Shown piece by piece: positions 7,906-14,070 of a stretch of 14,899 nucleotides of DNA. Source of the DNA: an uncultured Dorea sp. (lineage in GTDB: Bacteria > Bacillota > Clostridia > Lachnospirales > Lachnospiraceae). Below the pieces are notes generated by a model. That model was not told the origin of the DNA, made no database searches, and saw only the letters and a list, made by a program, of their open reading frames with translations. The DNA lies in the NCBI GenBank assembly GCA_910579925.1, contig CAJTVY010000064.1, forward strand, positions 1 to 14,899. The letters run 5' to 3'. Numbering within the stretch: position 1 is the stretch's first letter; every line of letters begins with the position of its first letter. The translations under genes and the position numbers were made by a program.

Positions 7906-7962
7906 GCTCTGCCGCGCTTCCCGGCAAAGCTTTCCCCTCTTAGACGAAGTCTACCCAGAGGG
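7906..7962 (-). promoter_or_regulatory. Two-hairpin structured 5' leader of the sigma factor mRNA
   Basis: On the minus strand, hairpin one pairs 7962-7957 with 7940-7935 and stacks on a TAGAC/GTCTA inner stem with a three-base loop and a GGG bulge. After four bases a second hairpin pairs 7930-7922 with 7914-7906 (nine pairs, one G-U). Neither is followed by a U-tract, so they are not classical terminators. They occupy most of the roughly 140-nt leader. Confidence 0.45.
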
Positions 7963-7998
7963 CATGTATTACCGTATGCTTCTGAGTATATAAGATTA

Positions 7999-8024
7999 GA
8001 CGGAAAATATCAGCCTGTGTGACA
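7999..8024 (-). promoter_or_regulatory. ECF-type promoter, possibly autoregulatory
   Basis: On the minus strand TGTCACA (8018-8024) is followed 15 nt later by CGTC (7999-8002), continuing as CGTCTAA. TGTCACA and CGTC are typical ECF sigma -35 and -10 elements (very like the ECF41 signature as I recall it). It is the only good promoter between the YyaL gene and the sigma factor, so autoregulation is plausible. Confidence 0.45.
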
Positions 8025-8047
8025 ACATTTTCTTTCATTTCTGCTTT

Positions 8048-10078
8048 TTACTGTATCTGATTAAAAAACTCGTGCAGAAGACTCAGCTCCCTTACCGGCG
8101 TCTGGCAGACTCCATTCTCGCACAGATAATACGTCACACCCTCCTCAGGCAGCGGATACTCTGTCGTAAATGGCGCGCATTCAGCCAGTTCCTCTGCGTT
8201 TTCCCTTGTTTTAACCAGAATTTCCATTCCGTATATGGGCAGATTTTCAAGCTGCTCCCTTAATTCCTCTGACATTTCTCCGGCTACGGAACACACCAGT
8301 TCCCGATGTGGATAAACCGCTTCAGCCATTGCCAGAAGTGCAAAACTGTAGCCTGCGGGGTATTCATATATTTCCCGGGCGCAATACTTAAGCTGCCTCC
8401 TTGCCGCCTCCTGCCATCCCGTATCCCCGGTCAGCGCCGCCAGTTTCTGAAGCGCCATAGCCGCCGCAGAATTACCGGAAGGCATCGCCCCGTCATACAT
8501 TTCTTTGGGACGCACAATCAGCTGCGCCGCATCCGAGGCATTGATGAAATACCCTCCTGCCTCTTCATCTTCAAAAAAACGAATCATCTGCCCGGCTCTC
8601 TGTATAGCGGCAGAAAGGTACTCAACTTGAAAATCAGTCCGGTATAACTCCAGTAATGCAAGAACATAAACCGCATAATCTTCAAGCTGACCCTGGTTCG
8701 CCGCCTCCCCGTCACGAAAACGAAGATAGAGTCTCCCATCCTTCCCGGTCAAGTACGCTTCTATGAATTCCCTGGCTTTTTTTGCCGCTTCCAGATACCG
8801 CTTCTCTTTCAGTACGGCTCCTGCCCGGGCAAGCGCAAGAATGGTCCATGCATTCCACGAAAGCAGAACCTTATCATCCTTATGAAGGCTCGTCCGGTTC
8901 AGACGGTATTCATATAATCTTTCGGCAGCGCCGGCCTTGCACTTCCCTTCTGCCTGGACACGCCGAATCCGATTGGGAATACTCTTTCCTTCAAAATTCC
9001 CCTCTTCTGAGATTCCGTACAGACGGCAGAACTCTTTTCCATCAGATTCACCCAATACGGAAATGACCTCATCCGGTGTAAATACATAATATTTCCCCTC
9101 CACACCCTCACTGTCTGCATCCTGGCCGCAGTAAAATCCTCCCTGTCTGTCCGTCAGCTCCCGCAGGATATAATCTGCCGTATGCCTTACCATATCCCTG
9201 TACTTCTCTTTCTCCGTGACCCGGTAGGCTTCCAGATAAGCCAGAATCAGCAGCGCATTGTCATAAAGCATTTTCTCAAAATGCGGAACAAGCCACTGCT
9301 CATCCGTTGAATAGCGGGAAAATCCGCCGCCGATGTGATCGTGGATTCCGCCGTCCGCCATTGCATTTAAGGTTGCTTCCGCCATCTGAAGCGCCTCCGG
9401 CTCCTTCTCTTCCTTTGCATACCTCATTAAAAACAGAAGATTATGAGGCGACGGAAACTTCGGCGCTCCTCCGAAGCCGCCCCACAAAGGATCGAACTGT
9501 TTCTGAAAGATGTAGTACGCCTTCATAAGCAGCTTTTTCCCAGGTATTGCTTCGCCGGAACCGGCCTCTTTAGCCGCACTACTTTTATGAATAAGCGCCG
9601 TAATCTCTTCACTGTCTCTGAGAAGCTCCTGCCGTCTCACCTTCCACAGCCTCAAGACTTCATTCAGAAGATCCATAAGCCCCGGGCGGTCATAATACCG
9701 CTCTTTGGGAAAATATGTGCCGGCAAAGAAGGGTTTCTGCTCCGGCGTCATAATAATCGTGAGAGGCCATCCTCCCTGTCCTGTAACAGCCTGGCAGACA
9801 GCCATATATACAGCGTCTATATCCGGCCGTTCCTCCCGGTCTACCTTGATGCATACGAACCCCTTATTGAGAAGTCCTGCGACAGCTTCATCCTCGAAGG
9901 ACTCATGGGCCATCACATGGCACCAGTGGCAGGTGGAATAGCCGATACTGAGAAAAATGGGTTTATCCTCTGTCCTGGCTTTGGCAAACGCCTCGTCGCA
10001 CCAGGGATACCAGTCTACCGGATTGTCCTTGTGCTGGAAAAGGTACGGTGATTTTTCATCTTTTAATCTGTTGGACAT
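8048..10078 (-). CDS. YyaL-type protein: thioredoxin domain plus glycosidase-like alpha/alpha barrel (DUF255)
   Basis: A 676-residue cytoplasmic protein matching the full length of the YyaL/SPATA20 family. The N-terminal signature SPYLFQHKDNPVDWYPW is at residues 10-26. A thioredoxin-like domain carries the CHWC motif at Cys50-Cys53, and GQGGWPL and FAGTYFPKERY follow. The C-terminal half is a six-hairpin-glycosidase-like barrel with HDHIGGGFSRYSTDEQW, PHFEKMLYDNA and CGQDADSEGVEGKYYVF. The family's true substrate is unknown; the CxxC suggests disulfide chemistry while the barrel resembles epimerases or glycosidases of N-acyl sugars. The start at 10078 has GGAAGAAAAG upstream and coincides with the family start. 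It follows the small membrane protein gene by about 70 bp in the same direction. Confidence 0.95.
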   Translation of the reverse strand: MSNRLKDEKSPYLFQHKDNPVDWYPWCDEAFAKARTEDKPIFLSIGYSTCHWCHVMAHESFEDEAVAGLLNKGFVCIKVDREERPDIDAVYMAVCQAVTGQGGWPLTIIMTPEQKPFFAGTYFPKERYYDRPGLMDLLNEVLRLWKVRRQELLRDSEEITALIHKSSAAKEAGSGEAIPGKKLLMKAYYIFQKQFDPLWGGFGGAPKFPSPHNLLFLMRYAKEEKEPEALQMAEATLNAMADGGIHDHIGGGFSRYSTDEQWLVPHFEKMLYDNALLILAYLEAYRVTEKEKYRDMVRHTADYILRELTDRQGGFYCGQDADSEGVEGKYYVFTPDEVISVLGESDGKEFCRLYGISEEGNFEGKSIPNRIRRVQAEGKCKAGAAERLYEYRLNRTSLHKDDKVLLSWNAWTILALARAGAVLKEKRYLEAAKKAREFIEAYLTGKDGRLYLRFRDGEAANQGQLEDYAVYVLALLELYRTDFQVEYLSAAIQRAGQMIRFFEDEEAGGYFINASDAAQLIVRPKEMYDGAMPSGNSAAAMALQKLAALTGDTGWQEAARRQLKYCAREIYEYPAGYSFALLAMAEAVYPHRELVCSVAGEMSEELREQLENLPIYGMEILVKTRENAEELAECAPFTTEYPLPEEGVTYYLCENGVCQTPVRELSLLHEFFNQIQ

Positions 10079-10128
10079 GGTCTTTTCTTCCTTTCCTGAT
10101 AAATACTTTTCCAGTATAGTATTACCAG

Positions 10129-10150
10129 AAAATTGTGACTTTACAATTTT
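10129..10150. repeat. Short A/T-rich inverted repeat between the membrane protein and YyaL genes
   Basis: AAAATTGT and ACAATTTT form 8-bp arms around six bases. It overlaps the stop of the 71-residue gene. It could be a weak terminator for that gene (TTTT follows on the minus strand) or an operator for the YyaL gene; the sequence does not decide. Confidence 0.4.
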
Positions 10151-10365
10151 TAATTATGGGTCTTAACCAACGAAACCACGCCTGCAATCAATAAAAACGG
10201 TACTGCAAGATATACGAGCCCTGCTACCAGCAGCCCAATCAGGACCAGCGGCAGAAATATAACCGTAACCAAAATTCTGGCAAGCCCCCATGATGCCTTA
10301 ACCGCAAAGATCAGCAGCTTCCCAAATACAATAAATGTCAGAATTGTAAATAATATCGTAAACAT
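10150..10365 (-). CDS. Small hydrophobic two-helix membrane protein
   Basis: A 71-residue protein of unknown function made almost entirely of two hydrophobic stretches (about residues 2-22 and 28-66, the second long enough for a helical hairpin) with a short polar tail (KTHN). No signal-peptide cleavage motif or catalytic residues are seen. It is well supported as a real gene: a perfect AGGAGGT ribosome binding site lies 7 nt before the ATG and a promoter with an exact TATAAT lies 33 bp upstream. It is transcribed in the same direction as, and may be co-transcribed with, the YyaL-type gene. It resembles the small phage-shock-like or cell-envelope helper membrane proteins common in Clostridia, but I cannot name a family. 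Confidence 0.8.
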   Translation of the reverse strand: MFTILFTILTFIVFGKLLIFAVKASWGLARILVTVIFLPLVLIGLLVAGLVYLAVPFLLIAGVVSLVKTHN

Positions 10366-10397
10366 ATCAGACCTCCTGTCTATCTTTTTTATTTTTA

Positions 10398-10426
10398 ATT
10401 ATAATCACAAAAATACGCAAATACAA
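10398..10426 (-). promoter_or_regulatory. Sigma-A-type promoter for the small membrane protein
   Basis: On the minus strand TATAAT (10398-10403) is 17 nt downstream of TTGTAT (10421-10426). The -10 is perfect and the -35 moderate. Confidence 0.6.
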
Positions 10427-10430
10427 CACT

Positions 10431-10485
10431 AACAGTTATTTCCTTCTGAAATGATGTAACTGTTCAGCCTTCCGGCATCACTGTT
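10431..10485. promoter_or_regulatory. Three ACTGTT sites in the divergent promoter region (candidate operator)
   Basis: ACTGTT occurs on the plus strand at 10459-10464 and 10480-10485, starts 21 bp apart (two helical turns), and on the minus strand at 10431-10436. The first and second form the inverted repeat AACAGTTA/TAACTGTT. The cluster lies between the divergent promoters, immediately upstream of the lipoprotein -35. Binding protein unknown. Confidence 0.35.
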
Positions 10486-10494
10486 ACAAAATGA

Positions 10495-10523
10495 TTGAAA
10501 ATACGGCAGGCTTATAGTATAAT
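10495..10523 (+). promoter_or_regulatory. Strong sigma-A promoter of the lipoprotein/acetyltransferase operon
   Basis: TTGAAA (10495-10500), a 17-nt spacer, then an exact TATAAT (10518-10523). The start codon of the lipoprotein is 30 bp downstream of the -10. Confidence 0.85.
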
Positions 10524-10553
10524 GTTTGAAATATTCCGGAGGTGACAATAGAT

Positions 10554-11009
10554 ATGAGAAAGCTGAGTACGATCGTATTAAGTCTGCTATGTCTGCTGAT
10601 GACGGCATGCAGTAATGAGTTTGCCAGAACTGAGTATGATTCTGACGAAAAGATTTCAGAAACGGCAGACCGCTATGCAAAAGAGGTCTCTGTGGGTAAT
10701 TCCACAAACCAGAATTATTCACTTACAGTCAAAAAATTTAACGGGCGCGAAACTCTCTGGAAAAAGACATTAAAAGAAAATCAGAATATAGAAGTCAACA
10801 TTTCTTTCCGTCTTTCCAATGGACAGGCAAAAATCGTGCATATTGATAAAGACGACAATATTACGACTGTAATGGAGTGCTCCCCCGACGCTTCCACAGA
10901 CGGATTTGTAACGAAAACCCTCTCCTTAAAAAGCGGGAAGAATAGATTAAAACTTGTTGGATATGACTGTGAAAATATTGATTTAAAATTTGAATATAAA
11001 GGAGAGTAG
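10554..11009 (+). CDS. Small lipoprotein of unknown function
   Basis: A 151-residue predicted lipoprotein. The N-terminus is MRKLSTIVLSLLCLLMTAC: a basic start, a hydrophobic core and an LMTA-Cys lipobox, giving lipidation at Cys19 and anchoring to the outer face of the membrane. The mature part has a polar linker (about 20-50) followed by alternating hydrophobic strands (about 55-150), suggesting a single beta-sandwich domain; no catalytic motif is seen. The ATG at 10554 is chosen over an in-frame GTG at 10542 because that GTG lies inside the GGAGGTGA ribosome binding site and the signal peptide begins at the ATG. It is the first gene of a plus-strand operon with a GNAT gene 4 bp downstream. 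It runs opposite to nearly all neighbours. Confidence 0.85.
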   Translation: MRKLSTIVLSLLCLLMTACSNEFARTEYDSDEKISETADRYAKEVSVGNSTNQNYSLTVKKFNGRETLWKKTLKENQNIEVNISFRLSNGQAKIVHIDKDDNITTVMECSPDASTDGFVTKTLSLKSGKNRLKLVGYDCENIDLKFEYKGE

Positions 11010-11013
11010 GGGT

Positions 11014-11499
11014 ATGATAATCAGAACGGCAACCATGGATGATCTGGAGGAAATAGCCGCCGTAGAAGCCGAGTGTTTTCCAGCCTCCGAAGCTGCAGAT
11101 ATAGAAGAATTTTCAGACAGGCTCCGATACTACGGGAATCATTTCTGGCTGATGTTTGACAGAGAAAAACTCATTGCCTTTGTTGACGGATTTGTTACGA
11201 ATGAACCCGACCTGACTGATGAAATGTACGAAAAGGCCGGTATGCACGATGAGAATGGAGCCTGGCAGATGATCTTCGGAGTGAATACAATTCCATCCCA
11301 TCGCAGGCGCGGTTTTGCAGGCCAGCTAATCCAGTGCGCAATCGACACTGCGCGGGCGCAGGGACGAAAAGGGCTTGTGCTGACCTGCAAAGACCGGTTA
11401 GTGCCTTATTATGCAAAGTTCGGCTTTCAGAATGAAGGTGTTTCAGAGAAATCCACACACGGCAATATAACGTGGAATCAGATGCGTCTGACATTCTGA
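11014..11499 (+). CDS. GNAT family N-acetyltransferase
   Basis: A 161-residue GCN5-related acetyltransferase that transfers acetyl from acetyl-CoA to an amine. The N-terminal IRTATMDDLEEIAAVEAECFP motif fits the aralkylamine/AANAT-like subgroup. The acetyl-CoA pyrophosphate loop is at residues 97-103 (RRRGFAG), and a C-terminal YYAKFGFQNEG motif is present, all typical of a complete domain. The ATG at 11014 lies 4 bp after the lipoprotein stop, with GGAGAG and AGGGG available upstream; an earlier ATG at 10990 lies within the lipoprotein gene and is not preferred. Co-transcription with the lipoprotein is likely. Its substrate is unknown. It converges with the PEBP gene. Confidence 0.92.
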   Translation: MIIRTATMDDLEEIAAVEAECFPASEAADIEEFSDRLRYYGNHFWLMFDREKLIAFVDGFVTNEPDLTDEMYEKAGMHDENGAWQMIFGVNTIPSHRRRGFAGQLIQCAIDTARAQGRKGLVLTCKDRLVPYYAKFGFQNEGVSEKSTHGNITWNQMRLTF

Positions 11500-11546
11500 A
11501 AATGCAGATCTTATATGATTATCAGCGCAAAAGGCCTGGTCCATTT

Positions 11547-12017
11547 TTACTCATAATTACCGACGATACTCCCTTGTTGAATGATATGGCCTTTCGCCTT
11601 TTTTATAAAGAAACTTTTTATAGGAAAGCCTTTCAAATCGATCTCACGATCAAGAGCATACATCGTAAAGCGATATAAATGTTGTTTACCTTTGGGCGGT
11701 TTAGGACCAGCATACTTATACCAGCCATAGCCGATTCCCTGTCTGGCGTTTCCTAAACCGGGAACAACTTTTCCACTTGGAATTGCAGCCTCTACCTTCT
11801 CACTAGCAGGTATATTCCAGATAAACCAATGTGTAAATTCCTTAAAAAGCGGGTGCTTTATATCCTCAAGAATAATAGCCAGAGTTTTTGCATGTGAAGA
11901 TAGGTTTTTAATGATAAATTCAGGTGAAATATCCTGCCCCCTCCCGGTATTCACCACAGGAATCTTTTCTCCATTCTTCATGCCGCTGCATTCAAATATC
12001 AGATTATCTATATCCAT
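11547..12017 (-). CDS. YbhB/YbcL family Raf kinase inhibitor-like (PEBP) protein
   Basis: A 156-residue cytoplasmic protein covering the whole bacterial phosphatidylethanolamine-binding-protein family. Diagnostic segments are GQDISPEF near residues 27-34, KTLAIILEDIKHPL near 44-57, FTHWFIWNIPA near 61-71, GIGYGWYKYAGPKPPKG near 94-110 and the H.YRF..YAL strand near 113-122. The family's ligand pocket (Asp/His residues) is kept: the HW of the THW motif and the GPKPPKG loop. Its physiological role in bacteria is unclear. An ideal TGGAGG site lies 6 nt before the ATG. The TetR gene ends 21 bp upstream, so the pair forms an operon controlled by the operator-containing promoter. Confidence 0.93.
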   Translation of the reverse strand: MDIDNLIFECSGMKNGEKIPVVNTGRGQDISPEFIIKNLSSHAKTLAIILEDIKHPLFKEFTHWFIWNIPASEKVEAAIPSGKVVPGLGNARQGIGYGWYKYAGPKPPKGKQHLYRFTMYALDREIDLKGFPIKSFFIKKAKGHIIQQGSIVGNYE

Positions 12018-12038
12018 TTGCTACCTCCAATAAACAGA

Positions 12039-12599
12039 TTACCTATTTTCAAGCTGCCTGATGAAATCATCTATTATGTTTAACAGGCTTGTCTTTATCG
12101 AAACCCCATCGTCAAAAAAACCTGTCTGTTCCAATGAAACAAACCCATGCAAAATACTATGGTAATATCGGGAGTAATAAATAATTTTCGTTTTCTCTTT
12201 CGTATATTGGGATAATACCTCAAATAAAATAGATTTCACGTTTCTCCCCGTCTCAACCAACTCTTCTGAATTGCTATGGGGAACTTTCATAATAATCCGG
12301 TACATCTCTGGATTTTTCTTTGCATAGTCATAATATGAGACAGCGATTGCCCGAAGCGCCTCCCCCTGTTCCTTTCCTTTTATAGCATTTAACATCTTAG
12401 CGCTTAACTGGCTTAATGATAAAAAGCTAAGAAATCTATATAATTCATCAATCCCCTTAATATGTGTATACAGCGAAGCTGGTTTTATATTTAACTTAGC
12501 TGCCAGTTTGTGCAATGTTAAATTTTCATATCCATTTTCTTCTACCAGAAATGCTGCCGTTTGTACAACGGTCTCCCTGGTAAGTCCTTGCCTTGGCAT
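12039..12599 (-). CDS. TetR/AcrR family transcriptional regulator (WHG-type C-terminus)
   Basis: A 186-residue regulator. The helix-turn-helix lies at about residues 24-50 (LTLHKLAAKLNIKPASLYTHIKG), with the recognition helix ending in the SLYTH motif typical of the family. The ligand-binding half (about 55-180) resembles the TetR C-terminal WHG domain: YYDYAKKNPEMYRIIMKVP near 92-110, then a helix bundle ending FIRQLENR. The ATG at 12599 follows GGAG with 6-7 nt spacing; a TTG at 12611 is possible but adds only four residues that include the ribosome binding site. It lies 21 bp before the PEBP gene. The two palindromes over its own promoter indicate negative autoregulation. The inducer is unknown. 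Confidence 0.93.
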   Translation of the reverse strand: MPRQGLTRETVVQTAAFLVEENGYENLTLHKLAAKLNIKPASLYTHIKGIDELYRFLSFLSLSQLSAKMLNAIKGKEQGEALRAIAVSYYDYAKKNPEMYRIIMKVPHSNSEELVETGRNVKSILFEVLSQYTKEKTKIIYYSRYYHSILHGFVSLEQTGFFDDGVSIKTSLLNIIDDFIRQLENR

Positions 12600-12611
12600 A
12601 GTTCTCTCCAA

Positions 12612-12655
12612 TTCCTAATAATATTAGGAATATTATATCCTAATATTATTAGGAA
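12612..12655. promoter_or_regulatory. Paired palindromic TetR operators
   Basis: Two palindromes with half-site CCTAATA: CCTAATAATATTAGG at 12614-12628 and CCTAATATTATTAGG at 12639-12653, centres 25 bp apart. The 18-bp arms 12612-12629 and 12638-12655 are exact reverse complements of each other. One fills the promoter spacer and the other lies over the start point, ideal for repression by a TetR dimer pair. Confidence 0.8.
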
Positions 12656-12660
12656 GTCAA
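12632..12660 (-). promoter_or_regulatory. Sigma-A promoter of the TetR-PEBP operon, overlapping the operators
   Basis: On the minus strand TTGACT (12655-12660), a 17-nt spacer consisting of one operator palindrome (12638-12654), and an exact TATAAT (12632-12637). The second operator begins two bases after the -10. Confidence 0.85.
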
Positions 12661-12685
12661 TACGAAAACTAAAGTAACAAGGCAA

Positions 12686-12901
12686 TACCGGATGCCCCTT
12701 GGCCGAAGTCCGCTTTCCATCATTCGGAATAACTCCCGGAACCGCCCTCTTTGCAATAGAATCTCTTGCATGTTGCCTGATGTTATCAAGTCCCTTGTCA
12801 TTTATGTAATCAATATCTTTCTGTTTCAAGTGAAAACTACTTCGGGACTTGGAATTACCAAGTCTTTCAAACAGTTGTTTATACCACTCATCTTTAGCCA
12901 T
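12686..12901 (-). pseudogene. Truncated DUF4186 family protein
   Basis: The frame opens with a good family match, about 72 residues: WYKQLFERLGNSKSRSSFHL, DYINDKGLDNIRQHARD, IPNDGK and KGHPV. Complete DUF4186 proteins continue after GHPV with a conserved HAT..CCRGC segment that likely binds metal; here the sequence instead becomes unrelated (LPCYFSF) and reads on into the tetR gene in another frame, stopping at 12542. The break at about 12686 is 26 bp upstream of the TetR promoter's -35, so the regulator cassette, or a deletion beside it, removed the 3' half including the Cys motif. The ATG at 12901 overlaps the TAA of a preceding short frame (TAATG). Probably non-functional. Confidence 0.75.
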
Positions 12902-12972
12902 TAGAACTTCTCTACTTCCGGTTCACGTATAAATGATGCAAATGTAGCGGTTACATTTTTAAGATAAATCAC
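12901..12972 (-). pseudogene. Possible C-terminal gene scrap coupled to the DUF4186 fragment
   Basis: A 23-codon frame reading from a GTG at 12972 gives a protein-like tail that includes NVTATFASFIREPEVEKF, ending in TAA that overlaps the next ATG by one base. This overlap is typical of coupled operon genes, so it may be the last piece of a deleted upstream gene. The family is not recognised, and chance cannot be excluded. Confidence 0.25.
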
Positions 12973-13047
12973 CTCTGTCTTTTTTCCTATTATTCACTCC
13001 AGAACTTTTCAAAATAATTAAATTCATCACCACCAGGCAATTGATCT

Positions 13048-13859
13048 TTAAATGCTAAAATTTACCTGGGTCAATCGAATGGCTTCTTTTTCCCAGTCGA
13101 TGTTAGAAAACCTAAGAATTGCAACATCGCTGCTGCGTAGGCCGAGTCCTGCACTAAGCAGAATGATGGCATAATCGCGGATTCCACAAGGATTTCCAAG
13201 ATCAATTGAATCAAGAAGTTTTGTTACCTCGTCCGCAGAATCCGAGGAAGGCAGGCGGCTCTGTCTGTTGTAATGAGAGTTTGGAAGCTTTGAGAACATC
13301 TCTTTTTCCATAAAATCATTCTCACAGCAGTATTTCAGATAATATCGTACCACACGCATTGTGTGGTTTATGGTTGGTTTTTCATAACAGCTCAAAGATA
13401 TCATGAAATCCAAAACATCTAAGAGACAGTGTATCCAGAGAAGAAATATTTCTCTTCTTTAAAAAGGCAAAAAACCTTTCCAGATATAAACTGAAAATCT
13501 TATTCGATTTTTTGATGATTCCGATTTTCTCCCGATAGGAAATATATGCTTCTGCGCTGTCTTTGAATCCTTCCGGGAAGGTATATGCCCTTTTATCCAA
13601 AACAAAATAGAGGGTGACCGATCCTAAGCGTTGGTATTCTGCCAAAGCATTTATACAGCGGGAATAGGCTGCACACCATTTTTCTGTTTGATTTTAGATG
13701 ACATGGAATAATGATCTTCCAAAAACTGTAATCCTAAGTCCATGCTGAAAGAATCGATATCGTGTTTTTCGGCGTAGAATAAAAGTTACTTTGTAAGAGT
13801 TTTAAATACGCTTTGGTAATAGTCGGCACCTGCCTAAATGAGTGCTTCCCTTTATTCAT
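13048..13859 (-). pseudogene. Degenerate tyrosine recombinase/integrase with frameshifts and lost 3' end
   Basis: Pieces in shifted frames together give one integrase. A start at 13859 gives MNKGKHSFRQVPTITKAYL; a shift near 13790-13800 leads to YAEKHDIDSFSMDLGLQFLE; a shift in an A-run near 13685 leads to WCAAYSRCINALAEYQRLG and the core-binding domain through SSLDTLSL; a shift near 13415-13420 leads to LDVLDFMISLSCYEK. The catalytic domain then opens with GIRDYAIILLSAGLGLRSSD, whose GLRSSD holds the box I arginine. After RLTQV (about 13065) homology stops, so the His-x-x-Arg box and nucleophilic Tyr are gone. Integrases of this kind move conjugative or other integrative elements. It cannot be active. 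The 5' side abuts a group II intron fragment. Confidence 0.8.
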
Positions 13860-13875
13860 AAAGATCTCTATCTCC

Positions 13876-13904
13876 AGCTTTTCATAATATATAGCTTTTC
13901 ATAA
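13876..13904. repeat. 12-bp direct repeat at the intron/integrase junction
   Basis: AGCTTTTCATAA occurs at 13876-13887 and again at 13893-13904, separated by TATAT (period 17). It marks the point where the intron-like sequence ends and the integrase upstream region begins. Confidence 0.7.
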
Positions 13905-14026
13905 CCATCCGGCTTCCTTCAGATTCCACCTTACGATGGACACCCTTGCCATTGGCTGTAAGTTTCCCACTATTAGGGCACTATATTGGACTTGCACCGA
14001 TTAGATTACACCCATGCTGGGCGAAC
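13905..14026 (-). mobile_element. 5' fragment of a bacterial group II intron (start of domain I)
   Basis: Read on the minus strand this begins GTTCGCCCAGCATGGGTG, continues with GGTGCAAGTCC, then CAAGGGTGTCCATCG, and GGTGGAATCTGAAGGAAGCC. These are the conserved opening and domain I blocks of group II introns that carry an LtrA-type reverse transcriptase/maturase, as remembered from Clostridia. Only about 120 nt of a usual 2-2.5 kb element remain; there is no reverse transcriptase and no domain V in the window. The 5' end abuts the U-tract of the ATPase remnant's terminator, an insertion context known for class C introns. Confidence 0.6.
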
Positions 14027-14032
14027 TAAGAA

Positions 14033-14062
14033 AACGCCCGCCGGATTTACCGAACGAACGTT
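14033..14062 (-). terminator. Terminator after the ATPase fragment
   Basis: In minus-strand RNA, 14062-14050 pairs with 14044-14033 (12 pairs, four of them G-U, one bulged C, loop UAAAU), then UUUUCUUA follows. It begins 8 nt after the stop codon at 14071. As with the left-edge hairpin, pairing is good only for minus-strand RNA. Confidence 0.6.
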
Positions 14063-14070
14063 TTTTGATT

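Noticed and set aside
9443..10051. 202-codon plus-strand open frame
   Set aside because: It is entirely antisense to the YyaL gene, whose family motifs are clear; no promoter or ribosome binding site is seen.
11525..11597. Inverted repeat (GCG, AAA and GGCC blocks) followed by TTTTTT as a plus-strand terminator for the GNAT gene
   Set aside because: The stem has two bulges and the loop is about 50 nt, and its right arm lies inside the PEBP coding region; too weak to annotate.
12954..12959. AGAGGTGA followed by ATG-TAA, a minimal start-stop frame on the minus strand
   Set aside because: Spacing from the ribosome binding site is too long (about 13 nt) and one occurrence has no supporting context.
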